A stretch of DNA of 64,000 bases, from contig NZ_DALZQO010000003.1 in the NCBI RefSeq assembly GCF_032017025.1, positions 1-64,000 on the forward strand. Direction: 5' to 3'. The translations under genes and the position numbers were made by a program. The DNA comes from Hydrogenoanaerobacterium sp032017025. Lineage in GTDB: Bacteria > Bacillota > Clostridia > Oscillospirales > Ruminococcaceae. Shown here piece after piece: positions 8,081 to 16,939 of the stretch. Every line of letters starts with the position of its first letter. Positions within the stretch are counted from its first letter, which is position 1. Under the pieces are notes generated by a model. The model was not told the origin of the DNA. It saw only the letters and a program-made list of their open reading frames with translations, and ran no database searches.

Positions 8081-8626
8081 ATGTCTCGTATAGGTAGAAA
8101 ACCCATTGCGGTACCTGCCGGTGTAGATGTTAAAATCGACGGCAATACCGTAACAGTAAAAGGACCAAAAGGCTCTTTGACCGAATCCTTCCATAAGGAT
8201 ATGGCAATCACACTTGAAGGCGGAGAGATCATCGTAACTCGTCCGTCCGAAGACAAGTTGCACAGAAGCCTGCATGGTTTAACCCGTACACTCGTAGCCA
8301 ACATGGTTGAGGGTTGTACAAATGGTTTTAAGAAAGAGCTCGAGATTAACGGCGTTGGTTACCGTGCTGCGAAAGCCGGTAAAAAAGTAACCCTGATTCT
8401 CGGTTTCTCTCACCAGGTATTCGTTGAAGATACGGACGAAATCACCGTGGACGTTCCCGCACCGAACAAACTGATTGTTTCCGGTATGGACAAACAAAAA
8501 GTTGGTCAGTTTGCTGCGGAAATCCGCGAGCTGCGTCCGCCGGAGCCTTACAAGGGCAAAGGCATTAAGTATGCTAACGAGGTTATTATCCGTAAAGAGG
8601 GTAAAGCTGGTAAAGGCAAGAAGTAA
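8081..8626 (+). CDS. rplF: 50S ribosomal protein L6
   Basis: L6 lies near the sarcin-ricin loop and the factor-binding site. 181 residues made of two similar half-domains, opening MSRIGRKPIAVPAGV and ending in the conserved RPPEPYKGKGIKYANE segment with a lysine-rich tail. Spacing to rplR is 18 nt. Confidence 0.97.
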   Translation: MSRIGRKPIAVPAGVDVKIDGNTVTVKGPKGSLTESFHKDMAITLEGGEIIVTRPSEDKLHRSLHGLTRTLVANMVEGCTNGFKKELEINGVGYRAAKAGKKVTLILGFSHQVFVEDTDEITVDVPAPNKLIVSGMDKQKVGQFAAEIRELRPPEPYKGKGIKYANEVIIRKEGKAGKGKK

Positions 8627-8644
8627 TGAAAGGAGTGTCGTAAC

Positions 8645-9004
8645 ATGGTGAAAAAGCCTGATAGTAACAAGGCAAGGCTTAAGAGACACTACAGAGTCCG
8701 CAACAAAATTAGCGGAACAGCTGAGTGCCCGCGCCTTAATGTATTCCGCTCCGCCAAACACATCTACGCCCAACTGATTGACGATGTCAGCGGTGTAACG
8801 CTTGCAGCAGCATCCACAATGGATAAGGGCTTCGAAGGTTTCGGCGGTAATAAGGAAGCTGCTCACAAAGTTGGAGTGGCAATTGCAGAGCGTGCTCTGG
8901 AAAAAGGCATCAAAGATGTGGTTTTTGATCGCAGTGGTTACATCTACCATGGCCGTGTCAAAGATCTTGCAGAGGGTGCACGTGAAGGCGGACTCAATTT
9001 CTAA
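8645..9004 (+). CDS. rplR: 50S ribosomal protein L18
   Basis: L18 binds 5S rRNA together with L5. 119 residues with the family's RLNVFRSAKHIYAQLIDD and FDRSGYIYHGRVKDLAEGAR motifs and a basic N-terminus. rpsE follows 15 nt later, starting at a TTG. Confidence 0.97.
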   Translation: MVKKPDSNKARLKRHYRVRNKISGTAECPRLNVFRSAKHIYAQLIDDVSGVTLAAASTMDKGFEGFGGNKEAAHKVGVAIAERALEKGIKDVVFDRSGYIYHGRVKDLAEGAREGGLNF

Positions 9005-9019
9005 CAAGGAGGGATACTT

Positions 9020-9520
9020 TTGGCAAGAATAGATGCTTCTACACTCGATCTTCAGGAGAGAGTTGTAGCCATTAACCGTGTTTCCAAAACGGTTAAAGGC
9101 GGACGTATATTCAAATTCGCAGCGCTTGTCGTTGTAGGCGACGGTAATGGCACTATCGGATTTGGATTAGGAAAAGCTTCTGAGGTTCCGGATGCTATCC
9201 GCAAAGGAATTGAGGACGCAAAGAAAAACTTAATTAAAATTTCGCTGAAGGGCACTACAATTCCACATGAGGTGATTGGTGCGTTTGGCGCTGGCAGAGT
9301 TTTGATGAAACCGGCTCCACAAGGTACTGGCGTTATTGCCGGCGGCCCTGTTCGTGCGGTTCTTGAAATTGCTGGCATCCGCGACATTCGTACAAAATGT
9401 CTGCGCTCCAACAACCCTTGCAACGTTGTAAACGCTACTATCAACGGACTTGCTGCTCTTCGCAGTGTTGAAGAGGTTGCTGCAATCCGTGGTAAAACAG
9501 CACAAGAAATCTTAGGATAG
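9020..9520 (+). CDS. rpsE: 30S ribosomal protein S5
   Basis: S5 shapes the mRNA entry site and decoding accuracy. 166 residues, with the N-terminal double-stranded-RNA-binding-like part (VVAINRVSKTVKGGRIFKF) and the GVIAGGPVRAVLEIAGI motif. TTG start (9020) after AAGGAGGG; it is the only start giving the usual N-terminus. Confidence 0.97.
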   Translation: MARIDASTLDLQERVVAINRVSKTVKGGRIFKFAALVVVGDGNGTIGFGLGKASEVPDAIRKGIEDAKKNLIKISLKGTTIPHEVIGAFGAGRVLMKPAPQGTGVIAGGPVRAVLEIAGIRDIRTKCLRSNNPCNVVNATINGLAALRSVEEVAAIRGKTAQEILG

Positions 9521-9532
9521 GAGGCGTGCAGT

Positions 9533-9709
9533 ATGGCGCTTAAAATTAAACTGGTTAAGAGTTTTATTGGAAGAAAAGACGACCAGATTGCAACCGCGAA
9601 TTCAATGGGGCTCCGTAATATCGGTGACCAGACTATCCAACCGGATAATGAATCCACAAGGGGTAAAATCGCAAAAATTTCCCACCTCATTGAGGTAACC
9701 GAAGAGTAA
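9533..9709 (+). CDS. rpmD: 50S ribosomal protein L30
   Basis: 58 residues, opening MALKIKLVKSFIGRKDDQ and containing TANSMGLRNIGDQT, clearly bacterial L30. The gene is short and easily missed. It fills the space between rpsE (12 nt before) and rplO (19 nt after), as in other Firmicutes, with GGAGG placed just before the ATG. Confidence 0.97.
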   Translation: MALKIKLVKSFIGRKDDQIATANSMGLRNIGDQTIQPDNESTRGKIAKISHLIEVTEE

Positions 9710-9728
9710 GCAAGGAGGTGCGAGTATC

Positions 9729-10169
9729 ATGAAATTGCATGAACTTTCCGCGGTTCCGGGCGCAAACAAAGAATGCTACCGTAAAGGTAGAGGCGCTGGT
9801 TCCGGTAATGGCAAAACAGCTGGTAAAGGTCACAAAGGTCAGAACGCCCGTTCAGGCGGCGGTGTAAGACCTGGCTTTGAAGGCGGACAAATGCCACTGC
9901 AGAGACGTGTCCCGAAAAGAGGATTCGTCAACATCTTCGCGACAAAGTATGCTACCATCAACGTTTCCGACCTCAACAAGTTTGAAGACGGTGCTGTTGT
10001 AGATGCACAGGCGATTGTTGCAGCTGGCCTTTTGAAAAAGACTCTGGATGGCGTTAAAGTACTGGGCAACGGCGAGTTGACCAAAAAACTCACCGTCAAC
10101 GTAGCTGCTTTCTCGGCTTCTGCAAAGCAGAAAATTGAGCAGGCAGGCGGAACGGCGGAGGTGAAATAG
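9729..10169 (+). CDS. rplO: 50S ribosomal protein L15
   Basis: L15 is a late-assembling 50S protein. 146 residues: the basic glycine-rich N-terminal extension (GRGAGSGNGKTAGKGHKGQ), GFEGGQMPLQRRVPKRGF, and a C-terminal globular part ending in EQAGGTAEVK. AAGGAGG precedes the ATG. A single base separates its stop from secY. Confidence 0.97.
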   Translation: MKLHELSAVPGANKECYRKGRGAGSGNGKTAGKGHKGQNARSGGGVRPGFEGGQMPLQRRVPKRGFVNIFATKYATINVSDLNKFEDGAVVDAQAIVAAGLLKKTLDGVKVLGNGELTKKLTVNVAAFSASAKQKIEQAGGTAEVK

Positions 10170-10170
10170 G

Positions 10171-11478
10171 ATGTTTAGTACCTTGAGAAATGCCTGGCGT
10201 ATTGCCGACATTCGAAAGAAACTTCTATACACCTTAATGATTCTGATTGTTTTCAGAGTCGGCTCTGCCATTCCTGTTCCGTTCTTAGACCCCTCCGTGT
10301 TGAAGGAGATGGTATCCACCCAGGGCAACCTGCTTGGGTACATCGACATCCTCACCGGTGGTGCATTCGCGAATGCAACCATCTTTGCAATGTCCATTTC
10401 CCCTTACATTACATCTTCGATCGTAATTCAGCTTCTCACCATTGCGATTCCAGCATTGGAGAGACTGGCAAAAGAGGGCGAAGAGGGCAGAAAACAAATC
10501 CAAAAGATCACCAGATATACTGCTGTTGGTCTTGCGCTGGTACAGGCAACTGCATATTTCATTATGCTTAGAAACCTCGGCGCACTGACTTACACCCAGG
10601 GCTTTGCATTCTGGTTCTCTGCAATTGTCATTATCTGCACCTTCACGGCCGGTGCTTGCTTAATCATCTGGCTGGGTGAAAGAATTGACGAAAAAGGCAT
10701 CGGCAACGGCATCTCCATGATGCTGTTCGCAGGTATCGTGTCCAGAGGTCCGGCTGCTGCCATGAAGATGTGGGCATACATCCAGATGGCAAACCAGGGC
10801 GAAACCCAGTACTATTTCTTAGTACCGGCTGTCCTTGTTTTGTTCGTTGCAATCATTGGTTTCATCGTTCTGATGACCAATGCTGAAAGACGTATCCCCG
10901 TGCAGTATGCAAAACGCGTTGTTGGCAGAAAGATGTATGGCGGCCAGTCCACACATATTCCCATTAAGGTGAATATGTCCGGTGTACTCCCCATTATCTT
11001 CTCATCGGCCTTGCTTTCCATTCCTGGAACAATCAAGGGCTTTGTGTACACCAGCGCAACCGCAAATACCGAGAGCTTTATGTACAAATTCCTCTCGCTG
11101 TTTGATTACAACAACATTGCTTACGCAATTCTTTACTTCTTGCTGATTATTGCTTTCAACTACTTCTATGTAGCTGTTCAGTATAATCCCATTGAGATGG
11201 CCAATAATCTGCAAAAGAACAATGGTGGTATCCCCGGTATTCGTCCGGGCAGACCTACCTCTGAGTTTATTGCAAAGGTTATCTCGAAGATCACACTCAT
11301 TGGCGCTCTGTTCCTTGCTGTTATCGCAATCCTGCCTATCGGTTTGGGTGCGCTGACCAAGATGAACATTTCGCTTGGAGGTACTAGCGTTCTGATCCTT
11401 GTAGGTGTTGCGCTTGATACAATGAGACAGCTAGAGTCTCAGATGATGATGCGTCACTACAAAGGTTTCTTGGAATAA
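10171..11478 (+). CDS. secY: Preprotein translocase subunit SecY
   Basis: Channel-forming subunit of the Sec translocon in the cytoplasmic membrane. 435 residues with about ten hydrophobic segments. The second-segment motif GGAFANATIFAMSISPYI, the cytoplasmic loop NAERRIPVQYAKRVVGRKMYGG and the C-terminal MMMRHYKGFLE are typical. It starts 1 nt after rplO and shares the message that supplies many of its clients. Confidence 0.98.
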   Translation: MFSTLRNAWRIADIRKKLLYTLMILIVFRVGSAIPVPFLDPSVLKEMVSTQGNLLGYIDILTGGAFANATIFAMSISPYITSSIVIQLLTIAIPALERLAKEGEEGRKQIQKITRYTAVGLALVQATAYFIMLRNLGALTYTQGFAFWFSAIVIICTFTAGACLIIWLGERIDEKGIGNGISMMLFAGIVSRGPAAAMKMWAYIQMANQGETQYYFLVPAVLVLFVAIIGFIVLMTNAERRIPVQYAKRVVGRKMYGGQSTHIPIKVNMSGVLPIIFSSALLSIPGTIKGFVYTSATANTESFMYKFLSLFDYNNIAYAILYFLLIIAFNYFYVAVQYNPIEMANNLQKNNGGIPGIRPGRPTSEFIAKVISKITLIGALFLAVIAILPIGLGALTKMNISLGGTSVLILVGVALDTMRQLESQMMMRHYKGFLE

Positions 11479-11502
11479 CCCTTCGGAAAGAGGTGTGTCG
11501 GT

Positions 11503-12135
11503 ATGAATTTGATACTATTGGGAGCACCTGGTGCAGGAAAAGGTACACAGGCAGAAATGATTTGTGAAAAGCGAAACATTCCTGCGATCAGCACAGGTAA
11601 TATTATTCGCGAGGCTTTGAAAAATGGCACCGAGCTGGGGCTGAAAGCGAAATCCTTCATGGATTCCGGCGCATTGGTTCCCGACGAGGTTGTCATCGCA
11701 ATCATCAAAGAGCGGCTTGCTCAAGATGACTGCAAAAACGGATTTATTCTTGATGGTTTCCCCAGAACAGTTCCTCAGGCGGAGGCTCTTGATAAAATGG
11801 GTGTTCGCATTGATAAGGTAATTGATATTGAGGTTGCCGATGAGAAGATCGAGCTGAGACTATCCGGCCGCAGAGTTTGTGAGAAGTGCGGCGCGTCGTA
11901 CCACGTTTTGTATAAGCCTTCGGTGAACGATACCGACTGTGCAAAATGCGACGGCAAGCTTATCATCCGCAAGGACGACCAGCCGGAGACAATCAGAGAG
12001 CGTTTGAAGGTTTACCACGATCAGACTGAACCTTTGAAGGATTACTACGAGAAAACCGGAAAGTTGACCGTAGTAGAGGGTCAAGAGGAAGTTGCGGATA
12101 CAACGAAACTTACCTTTGCTGCTTTGGAGGCATAG
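11503..12135 (+). CDS. adk: Adenylate kinase, zinc-containing LID type
   Basis: Interconverts ATP + AMP and 2 ADP in the cytosol. 210 residues, with P-loop GAPGAGKGTQ at 7-16, FPRT at about 86-89 and a LID domain carrying Cys126, Cys129, Cys146 and Cys149, the structural zinc site of Gram-positive long-form adenylate kinases. map starts 3 nt after the stop. Confidence 0.98.
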   Translation: MNLILLGAPGAGKGTQAEMICEKRNIPAISTGNIIREALKNGTELGLKAKSFMDSGALVPDEVVIAIIKERLAQDDCKNGFILDGFPRTVPQAEALDKMGVRIDKVIDIEVADEKIELRLSGRRVCEKCGASYHVLYKPSVNDTDCAKCDGKLIIRKDDQPETIRERLKVYHDQTEPLKDYYEKTGKLTVVEGQEEVADTTKLTFAALEA

Positions 12136-12138
12136 CCA

Positions 12139-12885
12139 ATGGTTGTGTTAAAAACTACCAAGGAGCTTCAGCTTATGAGCGAAGCTTGTAAGCTGTCGGC
12201 TCAGGCGCTTAAAATTGGCGGTGCGGCGGTGGAGCCGGGTATAACAACCCGCGAAATCGATCACATCATCAAAAAATTCATCACTTCACAGGGTGCGACT
12301 CCTTCGTTCTTGAACTACGGCGGCTTTCCGGCCAGTGCCTGTATTTCCATTAACGATGTGGTAATCCACGGTATCCCCTCTGCACGAAAGATTGTCGAGG
12401 GAGACATTGTAAGCATCGATGTCGGTGCATATTACAATGGCTACCACGGTGATAACGCTGCGACCTTTGCAGCGGGTAAGGTTTCGGCCGAGGCAGAAAA
12501 ACTGATGGAAGCAACTGAAAACAGCCTGTATCTCGCGATAAAGGCAGCGCAGCCCGGTGCTCGAATCGGTGACATCGGTAACACGGTGCAAACCTATATA
12601 GAGTCGATGGGATTTGCGGTAGTACGCAAATTTGTCGGACACGGTGTGGGTGCGAAGCTCCACGAAGACCCTGAGGTTCCCAATTACGGAACAGCGGGTC
12701 ATGGAATCCGCCTACTACCCGGTATGACAATTGCGATCGAACCGATGGTCAACATTTCCGGCGAGGACGTCAAAGTTCTTGGAGATGGCTGGACCACGGT
12801 AACCAAAAGCGGAAGCCTCGCAGCACACTTTGAGCATACCATCGCCATCACGGAAAATGGTCCTGTGATTATGACGAAAGCTTAA
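12139..12885 (+). CDS. map: Methionine aminopeptidase, type I
   Basis: Removes the initiator methionine from nascent proteins. 248 residues of the pita-bread fold with all five metal ligands visible: Asp in SIDVGAYYNGYHGD (two), His in KFVGHGVGAKLHED, Glu in AIEPM and Glu in FEHTIAIT, plus the substrate-binding His in VVIHGIPS. No N-terminal zinc extension, so type Ia-like. Confidence 0.97.
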   Translation: MVVLKTTKELQLMSEACKLSAQALKIGGAAVEPGITTREIDHIIKKFITSQGATPSFLNYGGFPASACISINDVVIHGIPSARKIVEGDIVSIDVGAYYNGYHGDNAATFAAGKVSAEAEKLMEATENSLYLAIKAAQPGARIGDIGNTVQTYIESMGFAVVRKFVGHGVGAKLHEDPEVPNYGTAGHGIRLLPGMTIAIEPMVNISGEDVKVLGDGWTTVTKSGSLAAHFEHTIAITENGPVIMTKA

Positions 12886-12898
12886 AGGGGGAGCCGCG

Positions 12899-13150
12899 AT
12901 GCAAATAGAAAAAGGCTGTGTAGTCAGGTCGATTTCGGGAAGAGATGCCGACCGCTTTTATGTGGTTATGAGCTTGGAAAAGGACTTCGCGCTTATCAGT
13001 GACGGTAAGGTGAGGGTAATTGACAAGCCAAAACGTAAGAATGTAAAGCATCTTCGTCCTACGAAAACGTTCATCGACGTCGATAGCCTAACTACAAACA
13101 ATCAACTCCGGCAGGCACTGCGGGCGTTTAACAACCCCGAAGCTGTCTAG
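12899..13150 (+). CDS. KOW-domain RNA-binding protein (L14e/L6e-like)
   Basis: 83 residues with a KOW-like N-terminus (MQIEKGCVVRSISGRDADRFYVV) and a basic central part DKPKRKNVKHLRPT. A gene of this kind sits between map and infA in many Firmicutes. It is presumed to bind rRNA or the ribosome, but its role is not established. GGGGGAG site ahead of the ATG. Confidence 0.9.
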   Translation: MQIEKGCVVRSISGRDADRFYVVMSLEKDFALISDGKVRVIDKPKRKNVKHLRPTKTFIDVDSLTTNNQLRQALRAFNNPEAV

Positions 13151-13177
13151 CCCGTCCACCAAAGGGAGGTATACCGC

Positions 13178-13396
13178 TTGTCTAAGGAAGACGTAATTGA
13201 GATTGAAGGAACAGTCGTTGACGCCCTGCCTAATGCTCAATTTCAGGTTGAGCTGCCAAATGGCCATGTCATTCTGGCACACATTTCGGGTAAATTGCGT
13301 ATGAATTTCATCCGTATTTTGCCTGGAGATAAAGTTACGGTGGAGATGTCTCCATACGATCTCACCAAAGGACGAATTACCTGGCGTTCGAAATAA
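13178..13396 (+). CDS. infA: Translation initiation factor IF-1
   Basis: IF-1 occupies the 30S A site during initiation. 72 residues, single OB fold, opening MSKEDVIEIEGTVVDALPNAQF with RMNFIRILPGDKVTVEMSPYDL. TTG start (13178) after AAAGGGAGG; the TTG gives exactly the family N-terminus. Confidence 0.98.
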   Translation: MSKEDVIEIEGTVVDALPNAQFQVELPNGHVILAHISGKLRMNFIRILPGDKVTVEMSPYDLTKGRITWRSK

Positions 13397-13454
13397 CGCG
13401 GGGGAAGCGTCAATGCGATGTCTGTGAGGACATCTACTAAGGAGGTAATTTCAA

Positions 13455-13568
13455 ATGAAAGTAAGACCTTCAGTGAAACCCATCTGCGAAAAATGCAAGA
13501 TCATCAAACGCAAAGGTCGTATTATGGTAATCTGTGCTAATCCTAAGCACAAACAGCGTCAAGGCTGA
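13455..13568 (+). CDS. rpmJ: 50S ribosomal protein L36, zinc form
   Basis: 37 residues, opening MKVRPSVKPICEKCKIIKRK, with the C-x2-C, then Cys and His of the zinc knuckle in ICANPKHKQRQG. Too short for most ORF callers but unmistakable. AAGGAGG lies ahead of the ATG. The 58-nt gap from infA and the 67-nt gap to rpsM are wider than average. Confidence 0.97.
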   Translation: MKVRPSVKPICEKCKIIKRKGRIMVICANPKHKQRQG

Positions 13569-13595
13569 TTTGATCGGATTTGCAGAGGAACTAGG

Positions 13596-13614
13596 TATAG
13601 TTTAGATAACTATA
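13596..13614 (+). promoter_or_regulatory. Small hairpin upstream of rpsM
   Basis: TATAGTT (13596-13602) pairs with AACTATA (13608-13614) around a 5-nt loop, 22 nt before the rpsM start. No T-run follows. It may protect or regulate the downstream alpha-type segment of the message. A TATAAT inside the 3' arm region could also act as a -10 element, but no matching -35 is evident. Confidence 0.3.
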
Positions 13615-13635
13615 TAATGGAGGTGCAACAAGTAT

Positions 13636-14004
13636 ATGGCTCGTATATCTGGTGTCGATTTGCCTCGCGAGAAGCGAATTGAAATCGGCTTAACCTACAT
13701 CTTTGGTATCGGTCGTCATATGGCGAGCGACATCATCAAAGCAACAGGCGTTGATCCCAACGTTCGCGTAAAGGATCTATCTGAGGATGATTTGGCTAAG
13801 CTTCGTGAATACATCGACAAAAACTGCCACGTTGAGGGTGATCTCCGCAGAGAGACAGCTCTTAACATCAAAAGGTTGGTAGAAATTGGTTGTTATCGTG
13901 GCGTTCGTCATAGAAAAGGCCTGCCCGTAAGAGGTCAGCGCTCTAAGACAAACGCAAGAACCAGAAAAGGTCCTAAGAAAACAATCGCTAATAAGAAGAA
14001 ATAA
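13636..14004 (+). CDS. rpsM: 30S ribosomal protein S13
   Basis: S13 contacts P-site tRNA and bridges to L5. 122 residues, opening MARISGVDLPREKRIEIGLTY, with the helix-two-turn-helix and the basic C-terminal tail RGLPVRGQRSKTNARTRKGP-like segment. Spacing to rpsK is 20 nt. Confidence 0.98.
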   Translation: MARISGVDLPREKRIEIGLTYIFGIGRHMASDIIKATGVDPNVRVKDLSEDDLAKLREYIDKNCHVEGDLRRETALNIKRLVEIGCYRGVRHRKGLPVRGQRSKTNARTRKGPKKTIANKKK

Positions 14005-14024
14005 TCCAGGGAGGGATAAATGAG

Positions 14025-14423
14025 ATGGCAAAAGTTGCAACAAAGAAAGCCACTCGCCGTCGCCGCGAAAAGAAGAATATCGAACGTGGCGCCGCTCATA
14101 TCCAGTCCACATTTAACAACACCATCGTAACCATTACAGATACTCAGGGTAACGCATTATCTTGGGCAAGTGCGGGCGGTCTGGGCTTTAGAGGCTCCAG
14201 AAAATCCACACCATTTGCTGCTCAAACAGCTGCTGAAACAGCTGCTAAAGCCGCAATGGAGCACGGTTTGAAATCGGTTGAAGTGTTCGTTAAAGGACCT
14301 GGTTCTGGACGTGAGGCTGCTATTCGCGCACTGCAGCAGGCAGGATTGGAAGTTAACATGATCAAAGATGTTACCCCGATTCCGCATAATGGTTGCAGAC
14401 CGCCGAAAAGAAGACGCGTCTAA
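14025..14423 (+). CDS. rpsK: 30S ribosomal protein S11
   Basis: S11 lines the mRNA exit platform. 132 residues, with AHIQSTFNNTIVTITD, GFRGSRKSTPFAAQ and the conserved GPGSGREAAIRALQ and PIPHNGCRPPKRRRV ends. Clear family match throughout; 27 nt to rpsD. Confidence 0.98.
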   Translation: MAKVATKKATRRRREKKNIERGAAHIQSTFNNTIVTITDTQGNALSWASAGGLGFRGSRKSTPFAAQTAAETAAKAAMEHGLKSVEVFVKGPGSGREAAIRALQQAGLEVNMIKDVTPIPHNGCRPPKRRRV

Positions 14424-14450
14424 TCACACAGTAATAGGAGGTGTAACCAA

Positions 14451-15083
14451 ATGGCAAGATATACCGGTGCGGTATGCAGATTATGCAGACGTGAAGGTGG
14501 GAAACTTTTTCTCAAAGGTGAGAGATGCTACTCTGATAAGTGCGCAATCACTACAAGAAAAGATTCTTTAACACCCGGTCAGCACGGTCAAAGCCGCAAA
14601 AAAGTTTCCGAATATGGTATTCAGCTTCGTGCTAAACAGTCCGCTCGTCGCTTCTACGGCGTACTTGAGGGACAGTTCTATAAATACTATGAAATGGCTG
14701 AGCGTCAGGCTGGCGTAACAGGTGAAAACCTGCTCAGAATTCTGGAGAGCCGTCTTGACAACGTAGTTTACAGATCGGGCTTTGCTTCTTCCAGAAAAGA
14801 GGCCAGACAGCTGGTTCTGCACTGCCACTATACAGTAAACGGCAAGAAGGTCAACATTCCTTCTTACCTTGTAAAAGCTGGCGATGTCATTGCAGTTGCT
14901 GAGAAATTTAAAGCAAGCGATAAGATTAAAGCAATCTTAGAGGCGAACGGATCTCGTCCGGCTCCGAAATGGCTTGAAGTTGACCAGGAGAAATTGACTT
15001 CTCGTGTTGCTCAGCTTCCCGACCGTGAGGACATTGACCTTGAGGTTGAAGAGCATCTGATCGTCGAGCTCTATTCTAAGTAA
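14451..15083 (+). CDS. rpsD: 30S ribosomal protein S4
   Basis: S4 nucleates 30S assembly. 210 residues: an N-terminal zinc-type cysteine set (CRLCRREGGKLFLKGERC, then Cys at SDKC), then the S4 RNA-binding domain with RLDNVVYRSGFASSRKEAR. In B. subtilis rpsD is a separate autoregulated unit; here it lies in the alpha segment between rpsK and rpoA. GACGGG/CCCGTC arms (about 15121-15143) can form a hairpin in the 79-nt gap before rpoA. Confidence 0.98.
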   Translation: MARYTGAVCRLCRREGGKLFLKGERCYSDKCAITTRKDSLTPGQHGQSRKKVSEYGIQLRAKQSARRFYGVLEGQFYKYYEMAERQAGVTGENLLRILESRLDNVVYRSGFASSRKEARQLVLHCHYTVNGKKVNIPSYLVKAGDVIAVAEKFKASDKIKAILEANGSRPAPKWLEVDQEKLTSRVAQLPDREDIDLEVEEHLIVELYSK

Positions 15084-15162
15084 TAAGCACGAGCTAATCG
15101 GCATGGGAACGCGAAAAATCAGACGGGTTTTAATCAAGCCCGTCATTCAAGGAGGGTTTTAA

Positions 15163-16128
15163 ATGATAGAGATAGAGAAGCCGAGAATTGAGACTGCGGA
15201 GATAAAATCCGATGGCACCTATGGCAGATTTGTCGTAGAGCCTCTCGAGCGCGGCTTTGGTACAACATTAGGTAACAGCCTAAGACGTGTGCTACTCTCC
15301 TCGCTTCCTGGTGTTGCTGTCACATCTGTAAAGATTGACGGTATACAGCATGAGTTTTCAACCATCCCGGGTGTAAAAGAAGATCTCACTGAGATTATCT
15401 TGAACATCAAAGGGCTTACCGCGAAGCTGTATTGTGACGGCCCCAAAACCGTTGTAATCGATGCTACCGGCGAGTGTGAGGTTACTGCCGATTCGATTGC
15501 CGATGACGCAGAGGTTGAGATTCTAGATCCAAGTATGCATATTGCTACATTGGGAGCTGGTGCAAAGCTGTATATGGAAATTACGCTTGACCGGGGCAGA
15601 GGCTATGTCCCTGCAGAGCGTAACAAACAGAACATGCAAGCGCCAACTGCACAGCAAACATTAGGTACAATACCGGTAGATAGCATTTATACACCGGTTT
15701 TGAAGGTAAACTACACTGTAGAAAATACTCGTGTCGAGCAGATTACTGACTACGACAAGTTAACCCTGGAGATATGGACTGATGGCACAATTTCTGCCAA
15801 AGAGGCTGTGTCCCTGGGCGCCAAGGTCCTCAACGAGCATCTCAACTTGTTCGTTGACCTTTCCGACGAGGCTTATCACACCGAAATTATGGTGGAAAAG
15901 GATGACAACGGTAAGGAAAAGGTCCTTGAGATGACCATTGAAGAGCTTGACCTGTCTGTTCGTTCGTTCAACTGTTTGAAGAGAGCAGGCATCAACACAG
16001 TGGAAGACCTGATTAATAAGTCCGAGGATGAAATGATGAAGGTTCGCAACCTCGGCAAAAAATCTTTGGAAGAGGTTATTTCAAAGCTGAAGTCTTTGGG
16101 ATTTAACCTGAACAAGGAAGAAGAATAA
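15163..16128 (+). CDS. rpoA: DNA-directed RNA polymerase subunit alpha
   Basis: Assembles the RNA polymerase core and contacts upstream DNA and activators. 321 residues: an N-terminal dimerisation domain (YGRFVVEPLERGFGTTLGNS) to about residue 235, a flexible acidic linker, and the C-terminal domain (LDLSVRSFNCLKRAGINTVE then RNLGKKSLEEV). Full family length with an AAGGAGGG site. Confidence 0.98.
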   Translation: MIEIEKPRIETAEIKSDGTYGRFVVEPLERGFGTTLGNSLRRVLLSSLPGVAVTSVKIDGIQHEFSTIPGVKEDLTEIILNIKGLTAKLYCDGPKTVVIDATGECEVTADSIADDAEVEILDPSMHIATLGAGAKLYMEITLDRGRGYVPAERNKQNMQAPTAQQTLGTIPVDSIYTPVLKVNYTVENTRVEQITDYDKLTLEIWTDGTISAKEAVSLGAKVLNEHLNLFVDLSDEAYHTEIMVEKDDNGKEKVLEMTIEELDLSVRSFNCLKRAGINTVEDLINKSEDEMMKVRNLGKKSLEEVISKLKSLGFNLNKEEE

Positions 16129-16176
16129 TTACTTTCGTTTATGTACTTCATAAACCAGGTAAAGGAGTGAATTTCG

Positions 16177-16518
16177 ATGCCAGGTACCAGAAAGCTCGGT
16201 AGAACATCTGACCACAGAAAAGCAATGCTCAGAGCGATGGTAACTTATCTGTTTGAGAACGGTAAGATTGAAACCACCGTAACAAGAGCCAAAGAAGTTC
16301 GTGCTATGGCCGAGAAAATGATTACAATAGGCAAACAAGACAATCTCCACTCCAAGCGTCAGGTATTTTCCTTTGTTACAAAGGAAACCGTTGCGAAAAA
16401 GGTGATTGACGAGCTCTCCCCGAAATACAAGGAGAGAAACGGTGGTTACACCCGTATCGTTAAAATCGGCCCTCGCCGCGGTGACGCCGCTGAGATGGCA
16501 ATTATTGAGCTTATCTAA
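16177..16518 (+). CDS. rplQ: 50S ribosomal protein L17
   Basis: L17 lies near the tunnel exit. 113 residues, opening MPGTRKLGRTSDHRKAMLRA and ending RIVKIGPRRGDAAEMAIIELI, the compact bacterial form. Last gene of the ribosomal cluster; a terminator follows 17 nt after its stop. Confidence 0.97.
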   Translation: MPGTRKLGRTSDHRKAMLRAMVTYLFENGKIETTVTRAKEVRAMAEKMITIGKQDNLHSKRQVFSFVTKETVAKKVIDELSPKYKERNGGYTRIVKIGPRRGDAAEMAIIELI

Positions 16519-16535
16519 TTAATTTTTGATAGCAC

Positions 16536-16570
16536 AAAAAAAGAGGATGGTGTATGCCATCCTCTTTTTG
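16536..16570 (+). terminator. Intrinsic terminator of the ribosomal cluster
   Basis: AAAAAGAGGATGG pairs perfectly with CCATCCTCTTTTT around a short TGTATG loop. The T-tract on the plus strand and the A-tract on the other side make it suitable for both directions, but the minus-strand XRE gene ends about 85 nt to the right, so it could serve that gene as well. Confidence 0.85.
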
Positions 16571-16653
16571 CATGCTTAAATAAAACTCGAGATGATAGTG
16601 ACCACCTTTGGTTTTATTCGACAAGTGTTTTTCACTTCAGCCAATCCAATCTC

Positions 16654-16875
16654 TTATAAAGCAGGGTAGGGCCTCTTTTCCTTAGTACGGTCTAACAGGT
16701 AATCTACACTTGCGCCATAAAAATCTGCAAGTTTAATGAGAACTTCATCCGTAAATGCAATTTTCCCCGTTTCATACTGCGAATAAGTGTTTTGAGCCAT
16801 GCCTAGTATTTGTGCAATTTGTGCCTGACTTAAATCAGCGTCTTCTCTCAAGTCTTTAATATGTTGAAAAATCAT
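16654..16875 (-). CDS. XRE-family helix-turn-helix regulator
   Basis: 73-residue DNA-binding protein: a single lambda-Cro/HipB-type domain with LSQAQIAQILGMAQNTYSQYETGK as helices 2-3, and a C-terminal YLLDRTKEKRPYPAL tail. An upstream in-frame GTG at 16884 exists, but AGGTGAT lies just before the ATG at 16875, so that start is chosen. It is divergent from the 46-residue gene at 16940, with a palindrome between them that could be its operator. Confidence 0.85.
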   Translation of the reverse strand: MIFQHIKDLREDADLSQAQIAQILGMAQNTYSQYETGKIAFTDEVLIKLADFYGASVDYLLDRTKEKRPYPAL

Positions 16876-16900
16876 TACTATCACCTATTATAGTATGCGA

Positions 16901-16917
16901 TATCTGGAATACAGATA
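16901..16917. promoter_or_regulatory. Candidate operator between the XRE gene and the 46-residue gene
   Basis: TATCTG (16901-16906) and CAGATA (16912-16917), an inverted repeat with a 5-nt centre, placed in the divergent intergenic region. Position and symmetry suit autorepression by the XRE protein; this is inference. Confidence 0.4.
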
Positions 16918-16939
16918 ACATGTAATAAGGGATAATAAT